NCBI GenBank assembly: GCA_027493775.1
Contig: JAOSKE010000001.1
Coordinates: 1-64,000, forward strand
DNA length: 64,000 bases
Origin: Kiritimatiellia bacterium
GTDB lineage: Bacteria; Verrucomicrobiota; Kiritimatiellia; CAIVKH01
Direction of reading: 5' to 3'
Shown here: in pieces, positions 56,004 to 64,000 of the stretch
Layout of the letters: the number at the start of each line of letters is the position of its first letter
How positions within the stretch are numbered: position 1 is the stretch's first letter
Translations under genes and position numbers: made by a program
The notes under the pieces: model-generated
Told to the model about the DNA's origin: nothing
What the model saw: the letters and a program-made list of their open reading frames with translations, nothing else
Database searches by the model: none

Positions 56004-57218
56004 ATGAGAACGTTGAGACTCTCGACTCGTGCAAGTTTGCTCGTTATTGCGGCCATGGCTGCCGGTGTCACGCTGGTTGGTTGCAAGAAGGGCGGGGCCC
56101 TCGAAGGGGCTGCGGGCGCTGGGTTTTCCGCAGGTCCGCCGGAGGTAGGAGTGGTCACCATTAAGGCGGAGCGGATGCCGATTACAGTGGAGCTGCCGGG
56201 TCGCATTTCCGCGTCTCTGGTCGCCGAGGTTCGCCCGCAGGTGACGGGGATTATTTTGAAACGTCTTTTTGAGGAAGGCGCGGACGTTAAAGAGGGCGAC
56301 GTGCTTTATCAGATTGATCCCGCGCTTTATGAAGCCGCGCTTTCCAGCGCGAAGGCGGCGCTGGCGCACACGGAGGCGAATCTGGCATCGCTCCGTTCGC
56401 AGATGGCGCGCTTGGAAGAACTGATCAAGATTCACGCGATCAGTCAGCAGCAATACGACGACACGGACGCGGCGCTGAAGCAGGCGGAAGCGGAGTTGGC
56501 GGCGAACAAGGCGGCAATTGAGACGGCGAAAATCAATTTGGGCTACACGCAGATCAAGGCGCCGATTTCGGGCCGCATCGGAAAATCCTCCGTCACGGTA
56601 GGCGCATTGGTCACGGCGAATCAGGGCGCGGCGCTGGCGACTGTTCAATTGTTGAATCCTGTCTATGCGGATGCGCCGCAGACGAGCGCAAATCTTCTTC
56701 GTCTGCGTCAGAGCATAACTGCGGGACACATGACCAGTGATGGCGCCGGTACCCCGGCGCATCTCGTGTTGGAAGATGGTTCGACCTATTCTGAACAGGG
56801 CACGCTGCAGTTCTCTGATGTGACGGTGGACCCCACGACCGGCTCCGTGGACCTTCGTTCGAGCTTTCCGAACCCAGATGGCGTGTTGCTTCCGGGAATG
56901 TACGTTCGAGTGACGGTGGAGGAAGGGATCAGTGATCGCGCGATTCTAGTTCCTCAGCGTGGTGTGACGTTCAATCCACGCGGCGAACCGGTTGCGATGG
57001 TGGTGAACGCGGAGAACAAGGCGGAAGAGCGTGTTTTGGACATCGGGCGTTCCATTAATAATTCGTGGTTGGTGTTGGAAGGTTTGCAGGATGGCGACCG
57101 GGTGATTGTCGAGGGTACGCTGCGCGTGCGCCCCGGTGCGCCAGTATCACCTGTCCCCGCGTACTCCACAAACAATGTGGCGACGGTTGAAGCGTCGGCA
57201 GACGCGGCCACGCTGTAA
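56004..57218 (+). CDS. acrA: RND efflux periplasmic adaptor (membrane fusion protein)
   Basis: 404 residues from ATG 56004 (AAGGAA upstream; ATG 55989 possible). The lipobox LVGC predicts an outer- or inner-membrane-anchored lipoprotein. The lipoyl halves (LPGRISASLVAEVRPQVTGII, LGYTQIKAPISGRIG) flank a coiled-coil hairpin (EANLASLRSQMARLEELIKI), followed by beta-barrel and MP domains. It links the RND pump to the outer-membrane channel. Immediately followed by the pump. Confidence 0.92.
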   Translation: MRTLRLSTRASLLVIAAMAAGVTLVGCKKGGALEGAAGAGFSAGPPEVGVVTIKAERMPITVELPGRISASLVAEVRPQVTGIILKRLFEEGADVKEGDVLYQIDPALYEAALSSAKAALAHTEANLASLRSQMARLEELIKIHAISQQQYDDTDAALKQAEAELAANKAAIETAKINLGYTQIKAPISGRIGKSSVTVGALVTANQGAALATVQLLNPVYADAPQTSANLLRLRQSITAGHMTSDGAGTPAHLVLEDGSTYSEQGTLQFSDVTVDPTTGSVDLRSSFPNPDGVLLPGMYVRVTVEEGISDRAILVPQRGVTFNPRGEPVAMVVNAENKAEERVLDIGRSINNSWLVLEGLQDGDRVIVEGTLRVRPGAPVSPVPAYSTNNVATVEASADAATL

Positions 57219-57230
57219 GGGGTCACGCAA

Positions 57231-60200
57231 ATGCTTTCAAAATTCTTTATTGATCGGCCGATTTTTGCCTGGGTGCTTGCGATCATCACCATGATGGTCG
57301 GTGCACTCGCCATTATGACGCTGCCGGTTTCGCAGTACCCGGCCATTGCTCCTACAGAAATCAGCATCAATGCGACCTATCCGGGCGCGTCGGCGCAGAC
57401 GGTGGAGGACACGGTCACCCAGGTCATCGAACAGAAGATGAACGGGATTGATAATCTCCGCTATATGAGTTCGAGCAGCGACTCTGCGGGACACGTAACG
57501 ATCACGCTGACCTTCGACGTAAATACGGACGCGAATATCGCACAGGTGCAGGTGCAGAATAAACTGCAACTTGCGACTCCGCTTCTGCCGCAGGTCGTAC
57601 AGCAGCAGGGGATTTCGGTCACCAAGTCCACGCGAAATTTCCTGCTTATTATCGGGCTGGTTTCAGAAGATGGCCGATTCAGTCGTTACGATTTGACCGA
57701 CTATATGGTGTCGCACATTCAGGACATCATCAGCCGTGTGCCCGGCGTCGGTGAAGTGCAGATGTTCGGTTCGCAGTACTCGATGCGGGTGTGGCTGGAT
57801 GCGGACAAGCTCAATGCGTTTCAGCTTACGCCCGGCGATGTGCGGAAAGCGATTCGTTCGTACAACGTGCAGGTGTCTGCGGGTCAGTTTGGTGGTCAGC
57901 CGACGCCGGATGGTCAGGAACTCAACGCCGCAATCACCGCGCAAACGCTCTTGAAGACGCCGGAGCAGTTTGAAGCGATTCCGCTGCGTGTGAAAGAGGA
58001 TGGCTCTGTCGTCACATTGAAGGATGTCGCCCGCGTGGAGCTGGGTTCGGAAAGCTACGAAGCCGAAGGGTTCTACAATGGCAAACCTGCGTCTGGTATG
58101 GCGCTGCGCCTGGCCTCGGGCGCGAACGCCTTGGACGCGGCGGCGGGCGTGAAGGCGAAGATGGCCGAGCTGGAGCAGTATTTCCCTGAAGGGATGACGC
58201 TGGTCTATCCGTATGACACGACGCCGTTCGTAAAAATTTCCATTGAGGAAGTCGTTCGCACGCTCGTCGAGGCCATTATCCTGGTCTGCTTGGTGATGTT
58301 CCTCTTCCTTCAGAACTTCCGTGCAACGGTCATTACGACGATCACCGTGCCGGTTGTGCTGCTCGGCACGTTTGCGCTGATTGATGCATTTGGGTTCAGT
58401 ATCAACACACTGACGATGTTTGCGATGGTGCTCGCGATCGGGTTGTTGGTGGATGACGCCATCGTCGTTGTGGAAAATGTCGAACGTATTATGACCGAAG
58501 AGGGGCTTTCGCCGCGCGACGCGACGCGAAAGTCCATGGATCAAATTTCCGGCGCATTGGTTGCCATCGCGATGGTGTTGGCGGCGGTCTTTGTTCCGAT
58601 GGCCTTCTTCCCCGGCTCGACGGGCGTGATTTATCGGCAGTTCTCCATCACGATTGTTTCCGCGATGGCGTTCTCCGTGCTCGTCGCGCTGATTCTGACA
58701 CCTGCGCTCTGCGCGACGATGCTCAAACACGCCGGCAAGGGACATACGGCAGGCGAAGGGGGCTGGTTTGGCGGATTCTTTAGACGCTTCAACAACCTCT
58801 ACGACCGTATGAGCAAACGCTACCAAATCGTGGTCGAGAAGGTACTGGGGCGGAGCGGGCGCTACTTGCTGATCTACGGCGCGATTGTCGCGGCGATGGC
58901 GGTGTTGTTCATCCGGATGCCGACGGCCTATTTGCCGGATGAAGACCAGGGAATTTTGTTCAATATGGTTCAGTTGCCCACGGGCGCGACACTTGATCGC
59001 ACACTCTCAGTGCTGGAAGATGTCCGTCAGTACTATCTGGAGCACGAAACCAATACCGTTGAATCCATGTTCTACGTTGGTGGCTTCAGCTTTGCAGGCC
59101 GTGGCCAGAATAACGGGATGGCGTTTGTAAAGTTGAAGGACTGGAAAGTGCGTGCGCGCCCGGAATTGCGCGTGAAGGAAGTCGCGATGCGCGCGACGAT
59201 GGCGTTTATGAAAATCCGCGATGCGATGGTCTTCGCCTTCGCGCCTCCCGCCGTGACGGAAATGGGAACATCGAACGGATTCGACTTCCAGTTGCAGGAC
59301 CGTTCCGGCTTGGGTCACGATGTTCTTATGCAGGCGCGCGGACAGCTTCTCGGCCTCGCCGCGCAGAGTCCAGTATTGGCGAAGGTGCGCCCGAACGGAC
59401 AGAGCGACCAGCCCGAATATAAGGTGGATATTTCGCCGGAGCGGGTGGGGGCGTTGGGCCTTTCGATGGACGACGTGAACGAGACGCTTTCTATCGCGTG
59501 GGGCAGCAGCTACGTGAATGACTTTATTGATCGCGGTCGAATCAAGCGCGTCTTCCTCCAGGGCGATGCGCCGTTCCGAATGCAGCCGGAGGACTTGAAC
59601 CGCTGGTACACGAGAAATAAATTTGGCGAGATGGTTCCTTTCTCCGCTTTCTCCGAGGGTCACTGGAGCTATGCCTCGCCGCGTCGCGAGCGTTTCAACG
59701 GCATGCCCTCCATCGAGATACTCGGTGAACCTGCGCCGGGCTACAGCTCTGGTGAAGCGATGCTGGAAATGGAAAATCTATCGCGAAATCTTCCCGAGGG
59801 AATTGGTTACGAGTGGACGGGCCTTTCGTATCAGGAACGAATGGCCGGAGCGATGGCGCCCGCGCTCTATGCGCTCTCCATTCTTGTGGTCTTCCTTTGC
59901 TTGGCCGCCCTGTACGAAAGTTGGGCGGTGCCGTTCTCGGTCATGCTCGTGATTCCGCTCGGAATCATCGGCGCATTGCTCGGTGCGTTGATGCGGAGTA
60001 TGCCGAACGACGTGTATTTCCAAGTGGGTATTCTGACGACGATCGGTTTGTCGGCAAAGAACGCGATTCTGATTGTGGAATTCGCGAAAGACGCGATGGA
60101 TCGCGGTGTGGACCTGCTTCATGCAACACTCGAGGCCGTCCGCCTGCGTTTGCGCCCGATCATTATGACCTCCATGGCGTTCATTCTCGGTGTACTCCCG

Positions 60201-60392
60201 CTCGCCAAGAGCACAGGCGCCGGCTCCGGTGCGCAGAACGCGATTGGTACGGCGGTCGTCGGCGGAACGCTCACCGCGACGTTCCTCGCATTGATCTTTA
60301 TTCCGCTCTTCTTCTTTGTGGTGCGGCGCATATTCAAACACAAACCCCCGCGCCATGCGATGGACGCTCTTCCCTCCACGGAGGCTCACTAA
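57231..60392 (+). CDS. acrB: RND multidrug efflux transporter (AcrB/HAE1 family)
   Basis: 1053 residues, full length, trimeric drug/proton antiporter. [21 protein letters not shown] is the first helix, [17 protein letters not shown] carries the two Asp of the proton relay, [18 protein letters not shown] follows, and [21 protein letters not shown] is the late conserved block. Two large periplasmic loops and 12 helices are present. It lies 12 bases after acrA and overlaps no other gene. Substrates cannot be predicted. Confidence 0.95.
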   Translation: MLSKFFIDRPIFAWVLAIITMMVGALAIMTLPVSQYPAIAPTEISINATYPGASAQTVEDTVTQVIEQKMNGIDNLRYMSSSSDSAGHVTITLTFDVNTDANIAQVQVQNKLQLATPLLPQVVQQQGISVTKSTRNFLLIIGLVSEDGRFSRYDLTDYMVSHIQDIISRVPGVGEVQMFGSQYSMRVWLDADKLNAFQLTPGDVRKAIRSYNVQVSAGQFGGQPTPDGQELNAAITAQTLLKTPEQFEAIPLRVKEDGSVVTLKDVARVELGSESYEAEGFYNGKPASGMALRLASGANALDAAAGVKAKMAELEQYFPEGMTLVYPYDTTPFVKISIEEVVRTLVEAIILVCLVMFLFLQNFRATVITTITVPVVLLGTFALIDAFGFSINTLTMFAMVLAIGLLVDDAIVVVENVERIMTEEGLSPRDATRKSMDQISGALVAIAMVLAAVFVPMAFFPGSTGVIYRQFSITIVSAMAFSVLVALILTPALCATMLKHAGKGHTAGEGGWFGGFFRRFNNLYDRMSKRYQIVVEKVLGRSGRYLLIYGAIVAAMAVLFIRMPTAYLPDEDQGILFNMVQLPTGATLDRTLSVLEDVRQYYLEHETNTVESMFYVGGFSFAGRGQNNGMAFVKLKDWKVRARPELRVKEVAMRATMAFMKIRDAMVFAFAPPAVTEMGTSNGFDFQLQDRSGLGHDVLMQARGQLLGLAAQSPVLAKVRPNGQSDQPEYKVDISPERVGALGLSMDDVNETLSIAWGSSYVNDFIDRGRIKRVFLQGDAPFRMQPEDLNRWYTRNKFGEMVPFSAFSEGHWSYASPRRERFNGMPSIEILGEPAPGYSSGEAMLEMENLSRNLPEGIGYEWTGLSYQERMAGAMAPALYALSILVVFLCLAALYESWAVPFSVMLVIPLGIIGALLGALMRSMPNDVYFQVGILTTIGLSAKNAILIVEFAKDAMDRGVDLLHATLEAVRLRLRPIIMTSMAFILGVLPLAKSTGAGSGAQNAIGTAVVGGTLTATFLALIFIPLFFFVVRRIFKHKPPRHAMDALPSTEAH

Positions 60393-60393
60393 A

Positions 60394-61803
60394 ATGACAA
60401 AAGCATTTACTTGGCTGATTGCCCTCTCAACGCTCGGCTTGTCCGGTTGCCTCACCCTTGCGCCGGATTATGATCGCCCAGAAGCGCCAGTCGCGGAAGC
60501 GTGGCCGGATGCGGCAAACAGTGAAGTTGCATCGGAGCTTACACGGACCAACGCGGCGCCGGAACTGGATTGGCAGGAGTTCTTTACCGATCCGAAATTG
60601 CAGGCGGTGATTAACTTGGCATTGACCAATAATCGCGACCTCCGCATCGCTGCGCTGAATATCGAAAAAGCACAAGCGCTGTACGGCGTACAACGCGCGG
60701 ATTTGCTTCCGACCATCAACGCGACAGGATCGGGAAGCAAGTCGCGCACTCCTGCCTCGCTCTCGCCAAGCGGCGCAGCGTTGGAGTCCGAGCGCTACGA
60801 GGTATCGCTCGGTTTTACCGGTTATGAACTCGACCTCTTCGGCCGTGTTCGCAGCCTCAAGGCTGCGGCATTGGAACGATATCTTGCGTCGGAACAAGCG
60901 CAACACAGCGCCCATATTTCGATTGTAGCCGGAGTCGCCAACGCCTACCTCACACTTGCGGCAGACCGCGAACGCCTCCAACTTGCCACAGATACGTTCC
61001 AGGCGCAGAAAGAAGCGACGGACCTGATCCAGAAGCGATTCGATGTTGGCGCGGCCTCGGAAATTGAGCTGCGCCAATCGCAAACGGCAATGGAATCGGC
61101 GCGCGTGGATATTGCCCGCTACCAAGGGATCGTTGCCGTGGACGAAAACGCACTGACCCTGATCGTCGGCTCACCTATTTCCGCTGAGCTTCTGCCTTCC
61201 GATTTGAGTTCGCAATCCGATATGCCGGAACTGGTTCCCAGCCTGCCTTCTGAAGTCTTGCAACAACGTCCTGACATTCTTCAACAGGAGAATTTGCTCA
61301 AGGCGGCCAACGCGAATATCGGCGCAGCGCGGGCTGCGTTCTTTCCGCGTATCAGTCTCACGGCGGGATTTGGAACCGCGAGCGATGAGCTTTCGGGACT
61401 CTTCAAATCCGGTTCCGATGCCTGGAGTTTTCTCCCCTCGATCACCCTTCCGATTTTTGAATCCGGAAAAAACCGTGCGAACCTACGCATTGCGAAAGCC
61501 GATCGCGACATTGCCCTGGCGCAGTATGAAAAGACCATTCAAACCGCGTTCCGCGAAGTCGCCGATACGTTGGTGATGCGCAGCTCAATCACGGGCCAGT
61601 TGAATGCCCAGCAAGCCCTTGTGAATGCCACAGCGGCGGCGCACCGACTCGCGGAAGAGCGGTACAAAAACGGGGTGGATAGCCAGCTCGTCGTCCTGGA
61701 CGCGCAACGCTCCCTCTATGCCGCCCAGCAAGGCCTTGTCGCCCTTCGCCTCACTCAACTCGCCAACCGCCTCACCCTCTACAAAGTGTTGGGCGGCGGC
61801 TAA
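60394..61803 (+). CDS. oprM: Outer-membrane efflux lipoprotein (OprM/NodT family)
   Basis: 469 residues with a lipobox in STLGLSGCLTLAPDY. OEP repeats: LDWQEFFTDPKLQAVINLALTNNRDLRIAALNIE and, in the second, LPSEVLQQRPDILQQENLLKAANANIGAARAAFFP. GAASEIELRQSQTAMESARVDIA is a TolC-type helical segment. ATG 60394 is chosen since the longer frame enters acrB; GGAGG lies in the acrB end. It completes the acrA-acrB-oprM tripartite pump. Confidence 0.93.
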   Translation: MTKAFTWLIALSTLGLSGCLTLAPDYDRPEAPVAEAWPDAANSEVASELTRTNAAPELDWQEFFTDPKLQAVINLALTNNRDLRIAALNIEKAQALYGVQRADLLPTINATGSGSKSRTPASLSPSGAALESERYEVSLGFTGYELDLFGRVRSLKAAALERYLASEQAQHSAHISIVAGVANAYLTLAADRERLQLATDTFQAQKEATDLIQKRFDVGAASEIELRQSQTAMESARVDIARYQGIVAVDENALTLIVGSPISAELLPSDLSSQSDMPELVPSLPSEVLQQRPDILQQENLLKAANANIGAARAAFFPRISLTAGFGTASDELSGLFKSGSDAWSFLPSITLPIFESGKNRANLRIAKADRDIALAQYEKTIQTAFREVADTLVMRSSITGQLNAQQALVNATAAAHRLAEERYKNGVDSQLVVLDAQRSLYAAQQGLVALRLTQLANRLTLYKVLGGG

Positions 61804-61817
61804 ACAAATAGCGCCTG

Positions 61818-62357
61818 CTACAACATCCCCGCGATCTCGCCCGTAATGCGTTTGCGATACCCACGGCGCATTTCGACGATGTTGGAATAGTTCCAGAAGG
61901 CCACATGGTGCGACGAACAAATGATTTGCGCCCCGCGCGCCGCTGCGTGATCCATGGAATTTCGGAGCGCGATAATGTTGTCCAAATCCTGTGCGGTTTC
62001 TGGCTCGTCGAGGAGGATGCAGCTTTGCGGGGTGAATTTGATCAGCCGCAAAAGGTCGCGCAAGCTCTGCCCGTGTGAAGAGAACATCGCGCGCGAGCGC
62101 ACCAGCATATTCATGTAGTTTCCGGCCGCATCGGTGTTGAAGCGCGGATTCATCGCCTCCGTGTCCAACAGGATGTATTCCGTGGCCCCGTCTTCCGTCC
62201 GCCTACACTCCGCGCAATTTGCGATTGCGCGGAGGATCGTACTCTTCCCCGACCCATTCGGCCCGATCAGCATCGTTACCCCCGGCTCGAACGAGAGGCG
62301 TTTATGCAATTTAATCCGGCGCGAGTGATTCGGGCAAAATTGAATGAATTTCAGCAT
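61818..62357 (-). CDS. Small ABC-type ATPase
   Basis: 179 residues, an isolated ABC/AAA_21-like nucleotide-binding protein. Walker A is MLIGPNGSGKSTILRA, Walker B CILLDEPETAQDLDN, and the switch His is in ICSSHHVAFWNYSN. The region between is short and has no canonical LSGGQ; instead SSHGQSLRDLLRL. No permease gene is near. ATG 62357 (MLKFIQFCPNHSRRIKL) is preferred to the frame from 62375. It is convergent with oprM. Function unknown. Confidence 0.75.
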   Translation of the reverse strand: MLKFIQFCPNHSRRIKLHKRLSFEPGVTMLIGPNGSGKSTILRAIANCAECRRTEDGATEYILLDTEAMNPRFNTDAAGNYMNMLVRSRAMFSSHGQSLRDLLRLIKFTPQSCILLDEPETAQDLDNIIALRNSMDHAAARGAQIICSSHHVAFWNYSNIVEMRRGYRKRITGEIAGML

Positions 62358-62481
62358 GGGCACAGCATAGCTCAAATTTCAAAGTAAGCCAATTTTGGGA
62401 GTTCCGCCCATTCTCTCCGCTTGCCTTATCCACCTGAAACGCGATACTCCTGTGCCTGTCGCGCGATTCTCGCGCAAGGCA

Positions 62482-62558
62482 CGGGGCGTGGCTCAGCCTG
62501 GTAGAGCGCCAGCTTTGGGAGCTGGATGTCGTGAGTTCAAATCTCACCGCCCCGACCA
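62482..62558 (+). tRNA. tRNA-Pro(UGG)
   Basis: A full cloverleaf of 77 nt. CGGGGCG pairs with CGCCCCG, the D-arm is GCTC...GAGC, the anticodon stem CCAGC/GCTGG closes loop TTTGGGA (anticodon UGG), and the T-arm is GTGAG-TTCAAAT-CTCAC. The discriminator A is followed by an encoded CCA. Confidence 0.97.
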
Positions 62559-62703
62559 GCCTTCGCTCGTCTTCGACAAGCTACGGCTTGGCGGGCCATC
62601 CTTCTCGCTTTGCTTTCGTGTTGCGGCTTGGCGGGGTCTTCTTCGGGGGGGAAAAGTTAAGCGCGGGATCGCAATGTTATCCGGCTTTTGTAACGATGAG
62701 GTA

Positions 62704-63478
62704 ATGGCTGAATTACCTATTGTGATTGAGGTAGAGGGGGAGCAGGTGGTGGGGATGTTGCACGCGCCACGGGGGGGGGGCGTTTCCTGCTGTATTGTTT
62801 TTACACGGATTCACGGGGACGAAAGTAGAGGGGCGGCGGTTGTTTGTTCGACTTGCGCGGAGATTGGCAGCATGCGGAATCGCTTCGCTTCGGATCGATT
62901 TCCGTGGGAGTGGCGACAGCGCTGGCGACGCTTCAGAAATGACCGTTTCATCCGAACGCGCCGACGCCTTGGCTGCCCTGCGTTTTCTGGCCGAACGCGA
63001 TGACGTGGACTCTGATCGAATTGCCATTCTCGGTATGAGCCTCGGTGGGATGATCGCGGCATACACCCTGGCCGCGGTGCCGACCGTGAAGACTGCCGTG
63101 CTCTGGAACCCTGTTGCGTTTCCCAAAGAGCTGATTGATCGCCGGATGACGCCGGAAACGGAAGCAACCCTGGCATCGAATGGCGTACTCGACGATGGCG
63201 GGTGGCCGATTGGAAAATCGTTTATCGAAGAAATGAAGACCGCAGACCCGCTTGCGGCCGTGCGCGATGTTCGGATTCCAACGCTGATTGTCGGTTCGAC
63301 GGAAGACGAGATCGTCCCTCACGCCCATGCTGAAGCCTACAGCGAAGTCCTACGCAAAAATACGCCCGAATCACACCTACACCGAATTATCGGCGCCGGC
63401 CACACCTTCGCCTCACTCCCCTGGGCGGAAGAAGTGATGACGGTCACGTCAAATTGGTTGGAAACGCGACTCAAGTAA
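62704..63478 (+). CDS. Alpha/beta hydrolase (esterase-like), two frame breaks
   Basis: About 258 residues. MAELPIVIEVEGEQVVGMLHAPR starts the protein, then LFLHGFTGTKVEGRRLFVRLAR (oxyanion HG), GMSLGGMIAAY (nucleophile Ser elbow), IVGSTEDEIVPHAHAEAY (Asp) and IIGAGHTFASLPW (His). One G lost from the G10 run 62771-62780 and one C at 62786-62787 explain both breaks and restore RFPAVLFLHGFTG. It resembles dienelactone/feruloyl-type esterases of the FrsA-like group. It lies near the tRNA-Pro but runs on its own. Confidence 0.8.
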
Positions 63479-63639
63479 CAGTCGGGCGCAGCGAACCGCA
63501 AACATCCGTAAGAACGCGGAGCCCTTGCGAACAAGATTCGCATTCCATTTCAGTTGCCTCTCGCCTGCTTCCGCTGGCGACGCTGGACACCATTTGTTAT
63601 GGTGATAGGCGATTTCAGAACTTATGCAAGAGGGCGACC

Positions 63640-63690
63640 ATGCAAGAACGCGGATGGTCGGTTGACGAAATCTCCGCGCATCTGGTGTGA
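63640..63690 (+). pseudogene. Remnant of a HTH excisionase-like gene
   Basis: Sixteen codons from ATG 63640 read MQERGWSVDEISAHLV, the first half of a MerR/excisionase HTH; a lost G (TCTGGTGTG) makes the frame end at 63690. Repaired it would continue GVNPDT. Downstream frame HAGIERKFVADTAVLNR* ends at 63757. Such genes often precede restriction-modification genes, as here. Small and degraded. Confidence 0.4.
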
Positions 63691-63768
63691 ATCCGGACAC
63701 GCGCACGCGGGGATTGAGCGGAAGTTCGTGGCGGACACAGCCGTTTTAAATAGATAGATTGAGAGCTG

Positions 63769-64000
63769 ATGGAGCCGCAAGTCATATCGAAGCAGAGGGT
63801 TGCCGAGCATGGCGAGGTGTTGACCGGCAAGCGCGAGGTCAACGCCATGCTGGATCTGGTGAAGCAGGAGGCGGAGCGAATTGACTCGCGATTTCTCGAG
63901 CCGGCCTGCGGGACAGGCAATTTCTTGGCAGAGATTTTGGAACGCAAACTCCGCGTGGTCGAGGCGCGCTACGGCAAGAGCCAACTCGATTTTGAACGCT
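63769..64000 (+). CDS. DNA methyltransferase / restriction-modification M subunit (5' part)
   Basis: The gene runs off the window. 77 codons from ATG 63769 read MEPQVISKQRVAEHGEVLTG, then FLEPACGTGNFLAEILERKL, the SAM-binding motif I of amino-methyltransferases. N-terminal KQRVAEHGEVLTGKREVNAML is typical of restriction-endonuclease-subunit-M proteins. The target site and type of system need the downstream sequence. GAGAG precedes the start. Confidence 0.75.
   Translation, partial: MEPQVISKQRVAEHGEVLTGKREVNAMLDLVKQEAERIDSRFLEPACGTGNFLAEILERKLRVVEARYGKSQLDFER

Noticed and set aside
57663-58826. A 387-codon minus-strand frame
   Set aside because: It is antisense to acrB and His/Arg-rich, a typical shadow.
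1-64000. CRISPR arrays, rRNA genes and riboswitches
   Set aside because: No regularly spaced repeats of 25-40 bases, no rRNA sequence and no recognisable aptamer were seen.

Overview
The window is a GC-rich stretch of a Gram-negative bacterial chromosome. It encodes an RND efflux pump, lipoproteins, an outer-membrane barrel and arabinose-5-phosphate isomerase. A type III glutamine synthetase, a two-domain NDK, TrpB2, a ThrRS without a TGS domain and several dispersed palindromes point loosely to the PVC group (Verrucomicrobiota, Lentisphaerota or Kiritimatiellota). That placement is an inference from gene content, not a measurement.

Layout. Bases 1-925 have no convincing gene but many stem-loops. 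Bases 930-5630 look like a compact integrative element: an XRE repressor divergent from a CHC2/Toprim/ATPase primase, then a tyrosine recombinase. Bases 5680-7240 hold an orphan Rhs C-terminal tip followed by a membrane-anchored MORN/YwqK-like partner. Two transposons follow, a RAYT (7305-8353) and an IS110 (about 8520-9745). From 9.8 kb onward the genes are chromosomal: peptidase, pdxH, kpsF, rsmB, a tandem NDK, an aminotransferase, trpB2, an RRM protein, ispA, an fmdB/zinc-ribbon/ATPase/dtd run, argH, a truncated sensor kinase with an NtrC-type regulator, folE and a SAM hydrolase.

Bases 31.5-36.1 kb are a branched-chain amino-acid cluster, ilvB-ilvN-leuC-leuD. Bases 36.1-40.4 kb carry an exonuclease, a 2-hydroxyacid dehydrogenase, an EreA-like esterase and an SGNH hydrolase. 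Bases 40.4-48.1 kb form a nitrogen-assimilation cluster: amtB-glnB, a NifA-type sigma54 activator, glutamine-dependent nadE and glnA type III. Near-consensus sigma54 promoters precede amtB and glnA, so the activator very probably controls both. Bases 48.2-55 kb include an OMP, a secreted DnaQ-like exonuclease, a glycosyltransferase and a thrS-infC operon in which infC starts at ATT. Bases 55.3-61.8 kb are a tetR-acrA-acrB-oprM efflux operon. A tRNA-Pro follows at 62.5 kb, and the window ends inside a DNA methyltransferase gene.

A striking global feature is about twenty reading-frame breaks, roughly a dozen of them at runs of three or more identical bases, including in housekeeping genes (ilvB, kpsF, fmdB). 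Most are probably sequencing or assembly indels. Broken genes are therefore given as single loci spanning both frames, and the number of true pseudogenes is uncertain.
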